Of a DNA stretch of 55,993 nucleotides, positions 17,501 to 25,839 are shown in pieces (the first letter of the stretch is position 1; each line of letters opens with the position of its first letter). The notes beneath the pieces were generated by a model that was not told the DNA's origin, made no database searches, and worked only from the letters and a program-made list of their open reading frames with translations. Both the position numbers and the translations under genes were made by a program. The DNA comes from Bacteroidota bacterium (GTDB taxonomy: Bacteria; Bacteroidota; Bacteroidia; Flavobacteriales; Flavobacteriaceae), in contig JAAYLC010000229.1 of assembly GCA_012522045.1 (NCBI GenBank), forward strand, positions 1 to 55,993, read 5' to 3'.

Positions 17501-18003
17501 AGTTTCCCGGTAATTTGCAAATCCAATTGACTGTTTACCACTGCATTTTGGTTATTGCCGATGGTTATGCTTCGCGAAATGCTTCCCGAAGTATTCAGAC
17601 CGTCAAAAGGCGTAAAGTTTCTTGTATGTGTAGCCTGTCCCAGACTATAAAGCCTATCTATCTCTCCGGTATTTTCTACAATCAAAGAAGGATCCAATAA
17701 ATAATATTTTCGAGTCAAGAAGGACGGATATTGCACATATTGCAACGTCAACGAGTCGTGCTGTTGTTTCAATTCTTCATGAAATATAATCGTGCCTTTT
17801 TTAAAGTCGATTTTATAACCAAACGGATTCGGAGAATTTCCTTCATTGTCAAGCAATTTAAAATCTTTCGGATTAATTCCGGCACTGTCAATAACGACCG
17901 TATCGCGAACGGGAATTTTCACGGTGCGATAATTGTCGCGTTGTTCTTGCGACCAACCTGCTACTGAAATGAGGAGAAAAAATACTAAAACCGAATGTCT
18001 CAT
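14545..18003 (-). CDS. Large outer-membrane beta-barrel protein of unknown function (1152 residues)
   Basis: The protein has a signal peptide (MRHSVLVFFLLISVAGWSQ), an N-terminal beta-rich region (about 20-180), an SSS/amphipathic strand pattern through the rest, and the C-terminal strand QLRAYF ending in Phe. Segments such as VYVNGLLLKRGENEDYVIDY..GEIKF resemble strand-turn units found in SprA-like and other large Bacteroidota surface proteins. An EF-hand-like loop lies at residues 840-851 (D-Y-N-G-N-G-I-Q-E-L-D-E). No enzymatic motif or T9SS C-terminal domain is seen. It is transcribed alone, with a promoter box 59 bases upstream. It is a conserved flavobacterial outer-membrane protein; its job is unknown. 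Confidence 0.8.
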   Translation of the reverse strand: MRHSVLVFFLLISVAGWSQEQRDNYRTVKIPVRDTVVIDSAGINPKDFKLLDNEGNSPNPFGYKIDFKKGTIIFHEELKQQHDSLTLQYVQYPSFLTRKYYLLDPSLIVENTGEIDRLYSLGQATHTRNFTPFDGLNTSGSISRSITIGNNQNAVVNSQLDLQITGKLSDKVSIRASIQDANIPAQESGYSQSLNEFDRIFIELFGDQWNIRAGDIDLTNSRSYFGRFTKKVQGISLSGSMKTDNGGTYAATVAGALVKGIFSKSEFKGQEGNQGPYKLVGPNGELYIMVVSGSERVYVNGLLLKRGENEDYVIDYNAGEIKFNPTFPITSDMRILVEYQFTDRNYTRFIGYSDVNYTNEKLDIGLYAYSENDAKNQPLQQNLSEEQIAVLKAAGNDYDKMYAPSAIPDTYAENKILYKKIWINGKEVFVYSNDPEDELYNVRFSHVGSNNGNYVLSNQSAVNRIYEYVPPINNIPQGDHEPIIRLKPPEKLQIIGVNGRYQPSDKTTIALEMAVSNYDRNLFSNLDKEENVGFAGKVEVSQRVLTTSDSLKINVLGNIDVVQKEFQTIERLYSVEFDRDWNLINPEGSQRFLATGIEALHPQSGTTKYEFNNLNFSENFDGNLHRLYSTIHKGRLNFHLNSSLMESKADSVSSHFFRLNNTTVYELEKAWIGGKLGMENNKIGAINKNSLSPISHKFNSYEIFTGIGDSTDVYVQVGYNYRVTDSVRQNRLQRVNRANTYYLKSQLINSENTQLAAFVNYREIKYYPIEARDGFLSQTPETDEKPKERSLNSRILYNQSLWNGGVHLNTAIETNSGVVPQQEFTYIKTDPGQGVYIWVDYNGNGIQELDEFEVAQFPGQAEYIRILLPNQTFIKIRQNKFSQTLTLNPQVWKNEDWMPDWLTRFYNQTSYIIDRKVRRRDEGFMINPFKDGGADQLGLVMNFRNVIFFNRGRQRYTTSYTFLSSSNDNLLVTGLQRNDIKSHHLNFNHKLFELWLFNLKGSTDKTTSFSESLQNRNYHLRSHEINPKVSYLLNMQTRFDLFYHFKNKKNKLEAFENLKQQTLGVFFSYSNAEKISISGEFNYIDNNFQGNAYSPVAYQMLEGLQPGTNYTWQTLFQKRITQYLDANLLYFGRKSENSKAVHTGSVQLRAYF

Positions 18004-18061
18004 TGTTTTTTGTTTTCTGAGGATTTGTTTTTTAATTCATTTCGGTTCGTGTATTTTACTT

Positions 18062-18069
18062 CAAAAGTA
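18062..18069 (-). promoter_or_regulatory. Predicted promoter of the 1152-residue outer-membrane protein (-7 box TACTTTTG)
   Basis: TACTTTTG on the minus strand matches TAnnTTTG, with a predicted leader of about 53 bases. No matching TTG upstream. Confidence 0.45.
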
Positions 18070-18166
18070 GTGAATCGATTAAGAATAAATTTACACTTGT
18101 AAAACGTTGTCGGGATTTATAACTTGCCCGAAATTATTCACTCATTTATAGAAACTAAATTATTCA

Positions 18167-18931
18167 ATGAAAATTATCTCATACAATGTAAACGGCATTC
18201 GGGCAGCTTTTAAAAAAGGATTTATAGACTGGCTTGTTGCTGCCGAACCGGACATTATTTGTTTGCAGGAAATCAAAGCTAATTTTGACCAAATTGAAAT
18301 AGACTTAATTGAAAAAGCAGGATATCCGTATCATTATTGGTATAGCGCCGTAAAAAAAGGATACAGCGGTGTTGCTATTTTATCGAAACATAAACCCAAT
18401 CACGTGGAATATGGAACCGGTATTGAATATATGGATATTGAAGGACGGAATTTACGCATTGATTTTGATGATTTCTCGGTTATGAGTTTGTATTTGCCTA
18501 GCGGAACGAACATCAATCGGTTGGAACATAAACTCACTTTTATGGATGATTTTAGAGATTATATCGATAATCTAAAAAAAGAAATTCCAAATCTAATTAT
18601 TTGTGGTGATTACAACATTTGTCATCGCGCTATCGATATTCACGATCCGGTTCGAAATGCAAAAGTTTCAGGTTTCCTGCCGGTTGAAAGAGCATGGTTA
18701 GACAGTTTTATGAAAAGCGGTTTTATTGATAGTTTTCGTCATTTCAACAAAGAACCTCACAATTATACCTGGTGGAGTTATCGTGCCAATGCCAGAGCCA
18801 ACAACAAAGGATGGCGCATTGATTACAATTTAGTCTCCGAAACCTTGAAAGACAAAATGAAACGTGCTGTCATTCTCCCCGAAGCAAAACACAGCGATCA
18901 CTGTCCGCATCTGGTAGAGTTGGAATTGTAA
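18167..18931 (+). CDS. xth: Exodeoxyribonuclease III / AP endonuclease
   Basis: Exonuclease III cuts DNA 5' to abasic sites and removes 3' blocking groups in base-excision repair. The 254-residue EEP-family protein shows all the expected motifs: KIISYNVNGIRAA at the N-terminus, CLQEIKA (metal-binding Glu), GDYNICH, WWSYRANAR, RIDYNLVS and the catalytic SDHCPH at the C-terminus. Length is normal. No clear TAnnTTTG box was seen in the short space to the divergent outer-membrane gene. It converges on pyk without an obvious terminator. Confidence 0.96.
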   Translation: MKIISYNVNGIRAAFKKGFIDWLVAAEPDIICLQEIKANFDQIEIDLIEKAGYPYHYWYSAVKKGYSGVAILSKHKPNHVEYGTGIEYMDIEGRNLRIDFDDFSVMSLYLPSGTNINRLEHKLTFMDDFRDYIDNLKKEIPNLIICGDYNICHRAIDIHDPVRNAKVSGFLPVERAWLDSFMKSGFIDSFRHFNKEPHNYTWWSYRANARANNKGWRIDYNLVSETLKDKMKRAVILPEAKHSDHCPHLVELEL

Positions 18932-18972
18932 AAATACGATTGTCAACCTATATAAAAGGTGCTTAAAAGCTC

Positions 18973-20403
18973 TTATTTAATCTGACTTACACGAAGCGTA
19001 TTGACCATTCCTTTTTGTGAAATTGGCATGGCTGCAAGATTGATTAAAAAATCTCCTTTTTTCACATAACCGCGTTCCTCTGCAATATTGTTAACATCTT
19101 CCACAGTATCATCCGTACTGACATAACGATCATAAAAGAATGCTTTCACGCCCCATAACAAATTTAAGCGTGCGAGAATTTGTTTGTTAGAAGTAAATGC
19201 CAGAATAAACGCTGAGGGTCGCCAGGCAGAAATCTGAAAAGCTGTATAACCGCTATTGGTCAGTGTACATATGGCTTTTGCTTTAATTTCATCAGCCATA
19301 TGCGCGGCGTGATAACAAACTGTTTTGGTAATGTAACGGTTGGTCTTGGTTTTTGGCGGTTCCTCGGGAACTTTAATCAATTCGGAATCTTCAACGCTTT
19401 TTAGAATTTTGCACATGGTTTTAATTACTGCCACCGGATAATTTCCAATCGATGTTTCCCCAGAAAGCATCACCGCATCTGCTCCGTCCATCACCGAGTT
19501 TGCCACATCGTTTACTTCGGCTCGTGTGGGGGTCAATGAAGTTATCATAGTTTCCATCATTTGCGTGGCGATAATAACCGGAATTCGTGCACGTTTCGCT
19601 TTGTGAACCAAGTGCTTTTGGATAAGCGGAACTTCTTCGGCAGGAATTTCCACGCCAAGATCGCCGCGTGCTACCATTAATCCGTCACTGTTGGCTACAA
19701 TTTCATCGATATTATGCACCGCTTCAGGTTTTTCTATTTTGGCTATGATGGGAATTTTATAAGAAATATTTTCTTCAATGACGGTGCGTAATTCTTTTAG
19801 ATCTTCTGCTTTTCTAACAAAAGACAAGGCGATCCAGTCTACTTCTTGTTCCAATGCAAAAAGCACATCTTTTCTGTCTTTTTTGGTCAAAGCAGGCAAT
19901 GAAATATCCGTATTCGGCAAATTCACTCCTTTTTTGGAACGTAAGGATCCTCCTTGAATTACTACGGCTTTTACCGTGTCTTTTTTATTGGTTTCAAGCA
20001 CTTCAAATATCAATTTTCCATCGTCCAATAAAATCCGCTCACCCGCTTTCACGTCTTTTGCGAAACTTTTGTAATTCATATAAATCCGCTCCGAGGTGCC
20101 GATAAATTCTTTTCCGGTAGAAAATTCAATTTCATCACCGGGATACACCACCACTTCTTCTTTCATCACACCAACACGGAGTTTCGGCCCTTGTAAATCG
20201 GCTAAAACGGCAATATGCTGATTTAGTTCTGCCGATATTGTCCGTATGAGTTTAATATGCGATTTTACAGTATCGTAATCCGCATGAGAGAAATTAATTC
20301 GGAATACATCCACACCGCTACGTATCATTTCACGGATGATTTCCGGAGTGTTTGTAGAGGGACCTAAAGTTGCTACTATTTTTGTTCGTTTTGTTGTTAA
20401 CAT
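18973..20403 (-). CDS. pyk: Pyruvate kinase
   Basis: Pyruvate kinase turns phosphoenolpyruvate and ADP into pyruvate and ATP, the last step of glycolysis. In 476 residues it has the N-terminal KIVATLGPST, the active-site signature IIAKIEKPEAVHNIDEI, ARGDLGVEIP, and VMLSGETSIGNYP, followed by the C-terminal domain. The start ATG overlaps the stop of the upstream IPExxxVDY gene by one base (TAATG arrangement), so translation is probably coupled. It is the last gene of the acpP-fabF-rnc-IPExxxVDY-pyk series. Confidence 0.97.
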   Translation of the reverse strand: MLTTKRTKIVATLGPSTNTPEIIREMIRSGVDVFRINFSHADYDTVKSHIKLIRTISAELNQHIAVLADLQGPKLRVGVMKEEVVVYPGDEIEFSTGKEFIGTSERIYMNYKSFAKDVKAGERILLDDGKLIFEVLETNKKDTVKAVVIQGGSLRSKKGVNLPNTDISLPALTKKDRKDVLFALEQEVDWIALSFVRKAEDLKELRTVIEENISYKIPIIAKIEKPEAVHNIDEIVANSDGLMVARGDLGVEIPAEEVPLIQKHLVHKAKRARIPVIIATQMMETMITSLTPTRAEVNDVANSVMDGADAVMLSGETSIGNYPVAVIKTMCKILKSVEDSELIKVPEEPPKTKTNRYITKTVCYHAAHMADEIKAKAICTLTNSGYTAFQISAWRPSAFILAFTSNKQILARLNLLWGVKAFFYDRYVSTDDTVEDVNNIAEERGYVKKGDFLINLAAMPISQKGMVNTLRVSQIK

Positions 20404-20876
20404 TAGTCGAATATTAAATTATTTTTTGACTTGAGTTTTTCAACCGCTACATTATAGGCTGAAATGACTTGCCGAATTTCATTAATTTTAGAAACTATTT
20501 CTTTTACTTTTATTTTTCCGCTATCTGAAGCTATCTTCAAAAGATAATCGCATTTTATTTCAGGAATCACGTAGTGCGTTTCATATACATTTTTATAAAA
20601 ATCACTGGCACTGGTAACTCCTTCCGATAAGATTTTCTGGACATTGCTCAGCAAGTTATAGGAGATGTAGTTTTTACTGTCTTCATATTCAAACAATGGA
20701 AAGTTTATTTGCTTTTGATTTTTATAAAAATCTAAATCTGTTTTGGCTCTGACAAGTTTTATTTTTAAATAATTGTTTAAGAGATACGCCAAACGAAAAT
20801 CCTCTTCTGTACAATGAACTGCTATAAGTTCAAACGTATCCTCAGAAAAATCGTCCATGTCTAAGCGATGTTGCAT
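20403..20876 (-). CDS. IPExxxVDY family protein
   Basis: A small conserved Bacteroidota protein (157 residues from the ATG at 20876) named for its signature, here present as IPEIKCDY near the middle, so the family Val is Cys in this copy. It starts MQHRLDMDDF and has EDFRLAYLLNNYLKI, as in relatives. No signal peptide or known catalytic motif is visible; it is probably cytoplasmic. An in-frame GTG at 20900 would lie within about 3 bases of the predicted transcript start, so the ATG is preferred. It is always near pyk and rnc in flavobacteria, but its function is unknown. Confidence 0.85.
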   Translation of the reverse strand: MQHRLDMDDFSEDTFELIAVHCTEEDFRLAYLLNNYLKIKLVRAKTDLDFYKNQKQINFPLFEYEDSKNYISYNLLSNVQKILSEGVTSASDFYKNVYETHYVIPEIKCDYLLKIASDSGKIKVKEIVSKINEIRQVISAYNVAVEKLKSKNNLIFD

Positions 20877-20908
20877 GTTTCTTAATGAAAATCGATACAC
20901 GTATTATA

Positions 20909-20916
20909 CAAAAATA
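20909..20916 (-). promoter_or_regulatory. Predicted promoter of the IPExxxVDY-pyk pair (-7 box TATTTTTG)
   Basis: TATTTTTG on the minus strand, 33 bases before the ATG at 20876. It would allow IPExxxVDY and pyk to be transcribed apart from rnc. Confidence 0.45.
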
Positions 20917-20966
20917 AACAACAAATACTACAAAAAAGTTAACAAATGTCAATTAAAGAAACTTCT

Positions 20967-21707
20967 CTAAGAATTTTGAGCATCTATTTCATTTTGGAAC
21001 TTATAGTAAGCTCTTTTTGCAGCTAATTCTTCAGCTTTCTTTTTGGAAGTGGCGCGTGCTTTAGAAACTACCTCATCATCCAACGACAGGCGAACGGCAA
21101 AATGTTTTTGATTATCAACACCGGTATCTTCATAAATTTTAAAATTAAAATTTAATTTTTCCTTTTGACACCATTCGATAATCAGACTTTTATAACTAAT
21201 GATTTTCCCTTCCAATTTTTTTATATCCACATAAGGTTTGATCACTCGTTTGTGAATAAATTTTTCACAGTATTTAATGCCGCGATCCAAATAAATCGCC
21301 CCTACGAGAGATTCAAAAATATTGCCGTGAATGTTACCTCCAAATTTTTGATCCGGGCTGCCTTTTTTCAGGAATTTAATCAAATTTAAATCGCGTCCCA
21401 GTTCGTTCAAATGCTCCCTGCTTACAACTTTGCTACGCATTTTGGTTAAATATCCTTCATCGCCTTCGGGAACTTTTTTATAAAGATAAGCTGCGATTAC
21501 CGCACCTAACATGGCGTCGCCCAAAAATTCCAAGCGTTCGTAATTCAGTGGAACACCGTTGTTTTTTTCGTTATAGGAACGATGTGTAAAAGCCGTTTTA
21601 TAGATGGTTAAATCTTTGGGTTTAAAACCCAAAATCTTTTTTAGCGCACTATAAAATGTTTCTTCTTCTTCTGTGCGAGAAGAAAATATGTTTTTAAAGG
21701 ACGGCAT
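20967..21707 (-). CDS. rnc: Ribonuclease III
   Basis: RNase III cuts double-stranded RNA, including the rRNA precursor. The 246-residue protein has the signature ERLEFLGDA (57-65, metal-binding Glu and Asp), the second acidic motif GNIFESLVGAIYLDRG, and a C-terminal double-stranded RNA-binding domain (about 170-240, KARATSKKKAEELAAKRAYY). Length is normal. It starts 5 bases after the fabF stop, so it belongs to the acpP-fabF-rnc unit. Confidence 0.97.
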   Translation of the reverse strand: MPSFKNIFSSRTEEEETFYSALKKILGFKPKDLTIYKTAFTHRSYNEKNNGVPLNYERLEFLGDAMLGAVIAAYLYKKVPEGDEGYLTKMRSKVVSREHLNELGRDLNLIKFLKKGSPDQKFGGNIHGNIFESLVGAIYLDRGIKYCEKFIHKRVIKPYVDIKKLEGKIISYKSLIIEWCQKEKLNFNFKIYEDTGVDNQKHFAVRLSLDDEVVSKARATSKKKAEELAAKRAYYKFQNEIDAQNS

Positions 21708-21712
21708 TCATT

Positions 21713-22966
21713 TTACGAATCAATTTTCTTGAAAAGCAAACATGCGTTGTGACCTCCAAAACCGAACGTGTTACTCATCGCAACATTCACTTCTCTTTTT
21801 TGAGCTTGATTGAGTGTGAGGTTTAAAGAAGGATCAATATTTTCATCAACTGTAGAGTGATTGATGGTAGGAGGCACAATTCCATGAGTCATGCTCAAAA
21901 TTGCGGCGATAGCTTCTACGGCACCTGCTGCTCCTAAAAGGTGACCTGTCATGGATTTAGTAGAATTAATATTTATGTCTTTCACATGTTCTCCAAAAAC
22001 AGATGCGATTGCTTTTAATTCCGCAACATCACCCAATGGTGTAGAAGTTCCATGAGTATTTATGTGATCGACTTCATCAGGGCTCATCCCTGCGTCTTTC
22101 AAGCAGTTTAACATTACGCGCTCCACCCCGATTCCTTCCGGATGTGGTGCAGTCATATGGTAGGCATCGCTGCTCATTCCGCCACCAACAACTTCTGCGT
22201 ATATTTTGGCACCACGCTTTTTGGCGTGCTCGTATTCTTCAAGAATCAAGCAGCCGGCACCTTCTCCCAATACAAATCCGTCGCGGGTAGCATCAAAAGG
22301 TCGCGATGCAGTTTCTGGACTTTCATTTCGTGTAGAAAGTGCGTGCATAGCATTAAAGCCACCCATTCCGGCAATCGTAACCGCTGCTTCACTTCCTCCT
22401 GTTACAACAACATCGCAATACCCTAACCGAATGTAGTTTAGAGCATCAATCATTGCGTTGGCTGAAGAAGCACAGGCAGAAACCGTGGTGTAATTCGGTC
22501 CCATAAATCCGTGTTTAATGGAAATATGACCCGGTGCTATATCAGCAATCATCTTAGGAATAAAGAAGGGATTGAAACGTGGCGTTCCATCCCCTTCTAC
22601 AAAGTTTTGTACTTCATCTTGGAACGTTTGCAACCCACCAATTCCGGCGCCCCAAATCACGCCTACTCGAAATTTATCTACTTGATTCAAGTCAATTCCC
22701 GAATCTGAGATAGCTTCATCGGAGGAAATAAGTGCGTATTGTGCAAATCGATCCAATTTCCGGGCTTCCTTTCGATCAAAGTAAGCTTCCGGATTGTAAT
22801 CTTTCAACTCGCAAGCGAATCTTGTTTTAAATCTCGAAGCATCGAAATAGGTAATGGGAGCGCTACCGCTCTTTCCATTAACCAAACCTTCCCAGTACTC
22901 TTGAATATTGTTTCCAATAGGCGTAAGAGCACCAAGACCTGTAATAACAACTCGCTTTAACTTCAT
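21713..22966 (-). CDS. fabF: Beta-ketoacyl-ACP synthase II
   Basis: FabF condenses malonyl-ACP with acyl-ACP in fatty-acid elongation. The 417-residue thiolase-fold protein has the catalytic Cys165 in SACASSANAM, the first active-site His in INTHGTSTPLGD, the second in STKSMTGHLLGAAGAVE, and the C-terminal SNTFGFGGHNA. Length is normal. It lies 9 bases after acpP, whose product is its acyl carrier. Confidence 0.98.
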   Translation of the reverse strand: MKLKRVVITGLGALTPIGNNIQEYWEGLVNGKSGSAPITYFDASRFKTRFACELKDYNPEAYFDRKEARKLDRFAQYALISSDEAISDSGIDLNQVDKFRVGVIWGAGIGGLQTFQDEVQNFVEGDGTPRFNPFFIPKMIADIAPGHISIKHGFMGPNYTTVSACASSANAMIDALNYIRLGYCDVVVTGGSEAAVTIAGMGGFNAMHALSTRNESPETASRPFDATRDGFVLGEGAGCLILEEYEHAKKRGAKIYAEVVGGGMSSDAYHMTAPHPEGIGVERVMLNCLKDAGMSPDEVDHINTHGTSTPLGDVAELKAIASVFGEHVKDININSTKSMTGHLLGAAGAVEAIAAILSMTHGIVPPTINHSTVDENIDPSLNLTLNQAQKREVNVAMSNTFGFGGHNACLLFKKIDS

Positions 22967-22975
22967 TGAAAAATT

Positions 22976-23209
22976 TTATTTTGCAGCTTCTATATAAGTG
23001 ATTGCTTGACCAACTGTAGAAATATTTTCGGCCTGGTCATCAGGAATCTGAATATCAAATTCTTTTTCAAATTCCATAATTAGCTCTACCGTATCCAAGG
23101 AGTCCGCTCCGAGGTCATTGGTGAAACTAGCGTCATTAACAACTTCGTTCTCGTCTACACCTAATTTGTCTACGATAATCGCTTTTACTCTTGATGCAAT
23201 GTCTGACAT
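22976..23209 (-). CDS. acpP: Acyl carrier protein
   Basis: This 77-residue acidic helical protein carries growing acyl chains on a phosphopantetheine arm attached to Ser37 in [11 protein letters not shown]. Sequence and length are typical of fatty-acid synthesis ACP. It is the first gene of the acpP-fabF-rnc unit and has the clearest minus-strand promoter in this region. Confidence 0.98.
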   Translation of the reverse strand: MSDIASRVKAIIVDKLGVDENEVVNDASFTNDLGADSLDTVELIMEFEKEFDIQIPDDQAENISTVGQAITYIEAAK

Positions 23210-23240
23210 AATTTTTACTTTTAGATTAAATTATAAACGG

Positions 23241-23269
23241 CAAAAATAAAATATTTTAATTGAAAACAA
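23241..23269 (-). promoter_or_regulatory. Predicted promoter of acpP-fabF-rnc (TTG ... TATTTTTG)
   Basis: On the minus strand, TTG (23267-23269) and TATTTTTG (23241-23248) are separated by 18 bases, a good fit to the Bacteroidetes consensus. The leader is about 26 bases. Confidence 0.7.
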
Positions 23270-23371
23270 CAGCTAAAACGTAAAATGTAGTTTCTCTCCG
23301 TATTCTGATGTGAAGAAATCCTTCATAATTCATCTTTAGCAAGTATTCATATCGTACCCAAAGAAACTAAA

Positions 23372-23409
23372 TTTGTTTCAATAATCACATATTATTTGAT
23401 GTATTTTTG
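23372..23409 (+). promoter_or_regulatory. Predicted promoter of purN-rnhA (-7 box TATTTTTG at 23402-23409)
   Basis: TATTTTTG at 23402-23409, with TTTG at 23372-23375 at a longer than usual distance (26 bases). Leader about 25 bases to the ATG at 23441. Confidence 0.5.
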
Positions 23410-23440
23410 CATCCGCGATTAAAAATTATCTCATTAACCT

Positions 23441-24016
23441 ATGAAACGAATTGTAATTTTTGCTTCCGGAAACGGTACCAATGCTGAAAACATCATTCGG
23501 TATTTTCAAAAATCTTCGTTGGCAAAAGTAGTTTTGGTACTTTCAAATAAATCGGATGCAAAAGTTCTAACACGCGCAAAAAACTTAGGCGTTCCTGCAA
23601 GACACTTTTCAAAAGAAACATTGCATTCAGGCGAAGTATTAAAAACTTTAACGGAATTTAATCCCGATTTAATCGTTTTAGCCGGTTTTTTATTGAAACT
23701 TCCGGAAAATATCATCAGTGAATTTCCCGGAAAAATAATCAACATTCATCCTGCACTCCTCCCCAAACACGGAGGGAAAGGTATGTACGGAAATTTTGTG
23801 CACCAAGCCGTCATTCAGGCGAAGGATAAAGAAAGCGGCATCAGTATCCATTATGTAAACGACGAATACGATTCCGGGGCAATTATTTTTCAAAAGTCCG
23901 TTTCAATAACTCCCGAAGACACACCCGAATCGCTTGCAAAAAAAATACACGAGCTCGAATACAAGTGGTTTCCAAAAGTGATTGAGGAATTAATCAAAAA
24001 ACCAGATAAATCTTGA
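23441..24016 (+). CDS. purN: Phosphoribosylglycinamide formyltransferase
   Basis: PurN transfers a formyl group from 10-formyltetrahydrofolate to GAR in purine synthesis. The 191-residue protein has the N-terminal phosphate-binding loop FASGNGTNAENI, the active-site segment INIHPALLPKHGGKGMYG, and SGISIHYVNDEYDSGAII with the catalytic Asp. Length is typical. Divergent from acpP; followed by rnhA with the two genes 2 bases apart, so they are probably one transcript. Confidence 0.96.
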   Translation: MKRIVIFASGNGTNAENIIRYFQKSSLAKVVLVLSNKSDAKVLTRAKNLGVPARHFSKETLHSGEVLKTLTEFNPDLIVLAGFLLKLPENIISEFPGKIINIHPALLPKHGGKGMYGNFVHQAVIQAKDKESGISIHYVNDEYDSGAIIFQKSVSITPEDTPESLAKKIHELEYKWFPKVIEELIKKPDKS

Positions 24017-24018
24017 AA

Positions 24019-24654
24019 ATGGGAACCAAAAAACAAAAATATTATGTCGTTTGGTTTGGAAATCCTACCGGAATTTTCGACTCATGGGAAGCTTGTAAAA
24101 AAGCAGTTCAAGGGGTAACCGGAGCACAATACAAAAGCTTTGAAACTTACGAGGAAGCCGAAGAAGCATACAATAAAGAATATTCGGATTATAAAGGGAA
24201 GCATACGGTTAAAAAACCTTCTAAAGAAGAACTTGCAAAAATCGGCGAACCTGATTTATACTCTATCGCCGTAGATGCAGCCAGCAGTGGGAATCCGGGA
24301 ATTATGGAATATCGCGGTGTGGACACGCATACCAAAAAAGAACTTTTCCGACAAGGTCCTTTTCATCAAGGCACAAACAATGTCGGAGAATTTTTGGCAA
24401 TCGTTCACGGTTTGGCCTACCTCAAGCAAAGAGGGAGCGACCGCATTATATACAGTGATTCCAGAATTGCCATGGGTTGGGTAAATCGAAAAAAATGCAA
24501 TACCAAACTCAAGAAAACCCATAAAAACAAATACCTCTTTGAATTGATAGCGCGCGCAGAAAATTGGTTAAAGTCCAATACGTACACCACAAAAATTTTA
24601 AAATGGGAAACAAAAGCTTGGGGAGAAATTCCTGCTGATTTCGGAAGAAAATAA
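24019..24654 (+). CDS. rnhA: Ribonuclease H1 with N-terminal hybrid-binding domain
   Basis: RNase HI degrades the RNA strand of RNA-DNA hybrids. The 211-residue protein has the short N-terminal RNase H-binding (caulimovirus-VI-like) domain (about 5-50: KYYVVWFGNPTGIF..WEACKKAV..GAQYKSFETYEEAEEAY), then the RNase H fold with acidic catalytic residues in AVDAASSGNPG, NVGEF, YSDS and a late ADFGRK. The frame begins at a TTG (24013) inside purN; the ATG at 24019, just after the purN stop, is the likelier start. A second, unrelated RNase H (rnhB) is present in this window. Confidence 0.93.
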   Translation: MGTKKQKYYVVWFGNPTGIFDSWEACKKAVQGVTGAQYKSFETYEEAEEAYNKEYSDYKGKHTVKKPSKEELAKIGEPDLYSIAVDAASSGNPGIMEYRGVDTHTKKELFRQGPFHQGTNNVGEFLAIVHGLAYLKQRGSDRIIYSDSRIAMGWVNRKKCNTKLKKTHKNKYLFELIARAENWLKSNTYTTKILKWETKAWGEIPADFGRK

Positions 24655-24789
24655 ACCTCTCAACATTTATTCTCAGATAATTTATAACACTATTTTACAA
24701 AATCATCGGATTTTCGAGAACATTATTAAACAATATTCAAAAAACCTTCCTATTATCATAAATTACTTTTAAAACTCAAACCTTTCATT

Positions 24790-24822
24790 TTTGGAATATA
24801 AAGTTTCAAAAGAGTATCTTTG
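24790..24822 (+). promoter_or_regulatory. Predicted promoter of the PfkB kinase gene (TTTG ... TATCTTTG)
   Basis: TTTG (24790-24793) and TATCTTTG (24815-24822), 21 bases apart, are one of the best consensus promoters here. The leader is about 83 bases long. It contains AAAAACG-C-CGTTTTT and an ACCGC/GCGGT pair shortly before the start, which might form a structure. Confidence 0.75.
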
Positions 24823-24911
24823 CAACTTGGTTTTTAAGTCATTTACAATCAGATGACCGCCCCTATTTAAACAGAAAATAATTTAAAAAACGCCGTTTTT
24901 GCGGTATAAAT

Positions 24912-25835
24912 ATGAGTAAACTTGTTATAGTCGGTACGGTTGCTTTTGACGCTATCGAAACACCCTTTGGTAAAACGGATAAAATTTTAGGCGGTGCAGC
25001 AACTTATATAGGTTTGGCTGCTTCAAAATTTGGCGTAGAAGCAGCGATAGTTTCAGTTGTTGGCGGGGATTTTCCTAAAGAAGATATTGAAATGCTAAAA
25101 GAAAACGGCATCAATATTGATGGACTTGAAATTATTGAGGAAGGAAAAACTTTTTTCTGGAGCGGAAGATATCGCAATGATATGAACACTCGCGACACCC
25201 TTATTACCGATTTAAATGTCCTTGCAGATTTTAATCCCAGAGTCCCCGAAGCTTATAAAGATGCCGAAGTTGTAATGTTAGGAAATTTACATCCGTTAGT
25301 GCAAATGAGTGTGCTTAATCAGATGAAAAATCCAAAGTTGGTCATTTTAGATACGATGAATTTTTGGATGGAAAACACCTTGGATGATTTGCTTAAAATC
25401 ATTTCGCGTGTCGATATAGTCACGATTAATGACGAAGAAGCCAGGCAATTATCCGGCGAATATTCTCTGGTTAAAGCCGCGCAAAAAATCATGCAAATGG
25501 GACCTTCCCATGTAGTTATTAAAAAAGGAGAACACGGCGCTTTACTTTTTGAAGAAAAAGATGTGTTTTTTGCACCTGCAATGCCGTTACGTGAAGTTTT
25601 TGATCCAACCGGAGCCGGAGATGCGTTTGCAGGAGGATTTACAGGCTATCTCGTAAGAACCGGAAACTACAGTTTTGAAAACATGAAAAATGCGGTAATC
25701 AGCGGTTCAGCACTTGCTTCTTTTTGTGTCGAAAAATTTGGCCCGGAACGACTTATCAATCTTTCAGAAAAAGAAATGCGACAACGCATGTATCAATTTA
25801 AAAGCTTAACCCAATTCGATATTAAACTTACATAA
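24912..25835 (+). CDS. PfkB family sugar/nucleoside kinase
   Basis: The 307-residue protein has the ribokinase-like fold: GGAATYIGLAASKFG near the N-terminus, TINDEEARQLSG, and the PfkB signature DPTGAGDAFAGGF with the catalytic Asp at about residues 231-243. Substrate cannot be fixed; the compact size and sequence recall nucleoside or ribose kinases more than phosphofructokinases. It lies directly upstream of a divergent PurF-like amidotransferase gene, a pairing common in flavobacteria, which hints at a purine or phosphoribosyl role. A strong hairpin terminator lies between them. Function is inferred. Confidence 0.88.
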   Translation: MSKLVIVGTVAFDAIETPFGKTDKILGGAATYIGLAASKFGVEAAIVSVVGGDFPKEDIEMLKENGINIDGLEIIEEGKTFFWSGRYRNDMNTRDTLITDLNVLADFNPRVPEAYKDAEVVMLGNLHPLVQMSVLNQMKNPKLVILDTMNFWMENTLDDLLKIISRVDIVTINDEEARQLSGEYSLVKAAQKIMQMGPSHVVIKKGEHGALLFEEKDVFFAPAMPLREVFDPTGAGDAFAGGFTGYLVRTGNYSFENMKNAVISGSALASFCVEKFGPERLINLSEKEMRQRMYQFKSLTQFDIKLT

Positions 25836-25839
25836 ACAC

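Noticed and set aside
24840-24911. Riboswitch in the leader of the PfkB gene
   Set aside because: The inverted repeats there (AAAAACG-C-CGTTTTT and ACCGC/GCGGT) are short, and match no riboswitch class I know.
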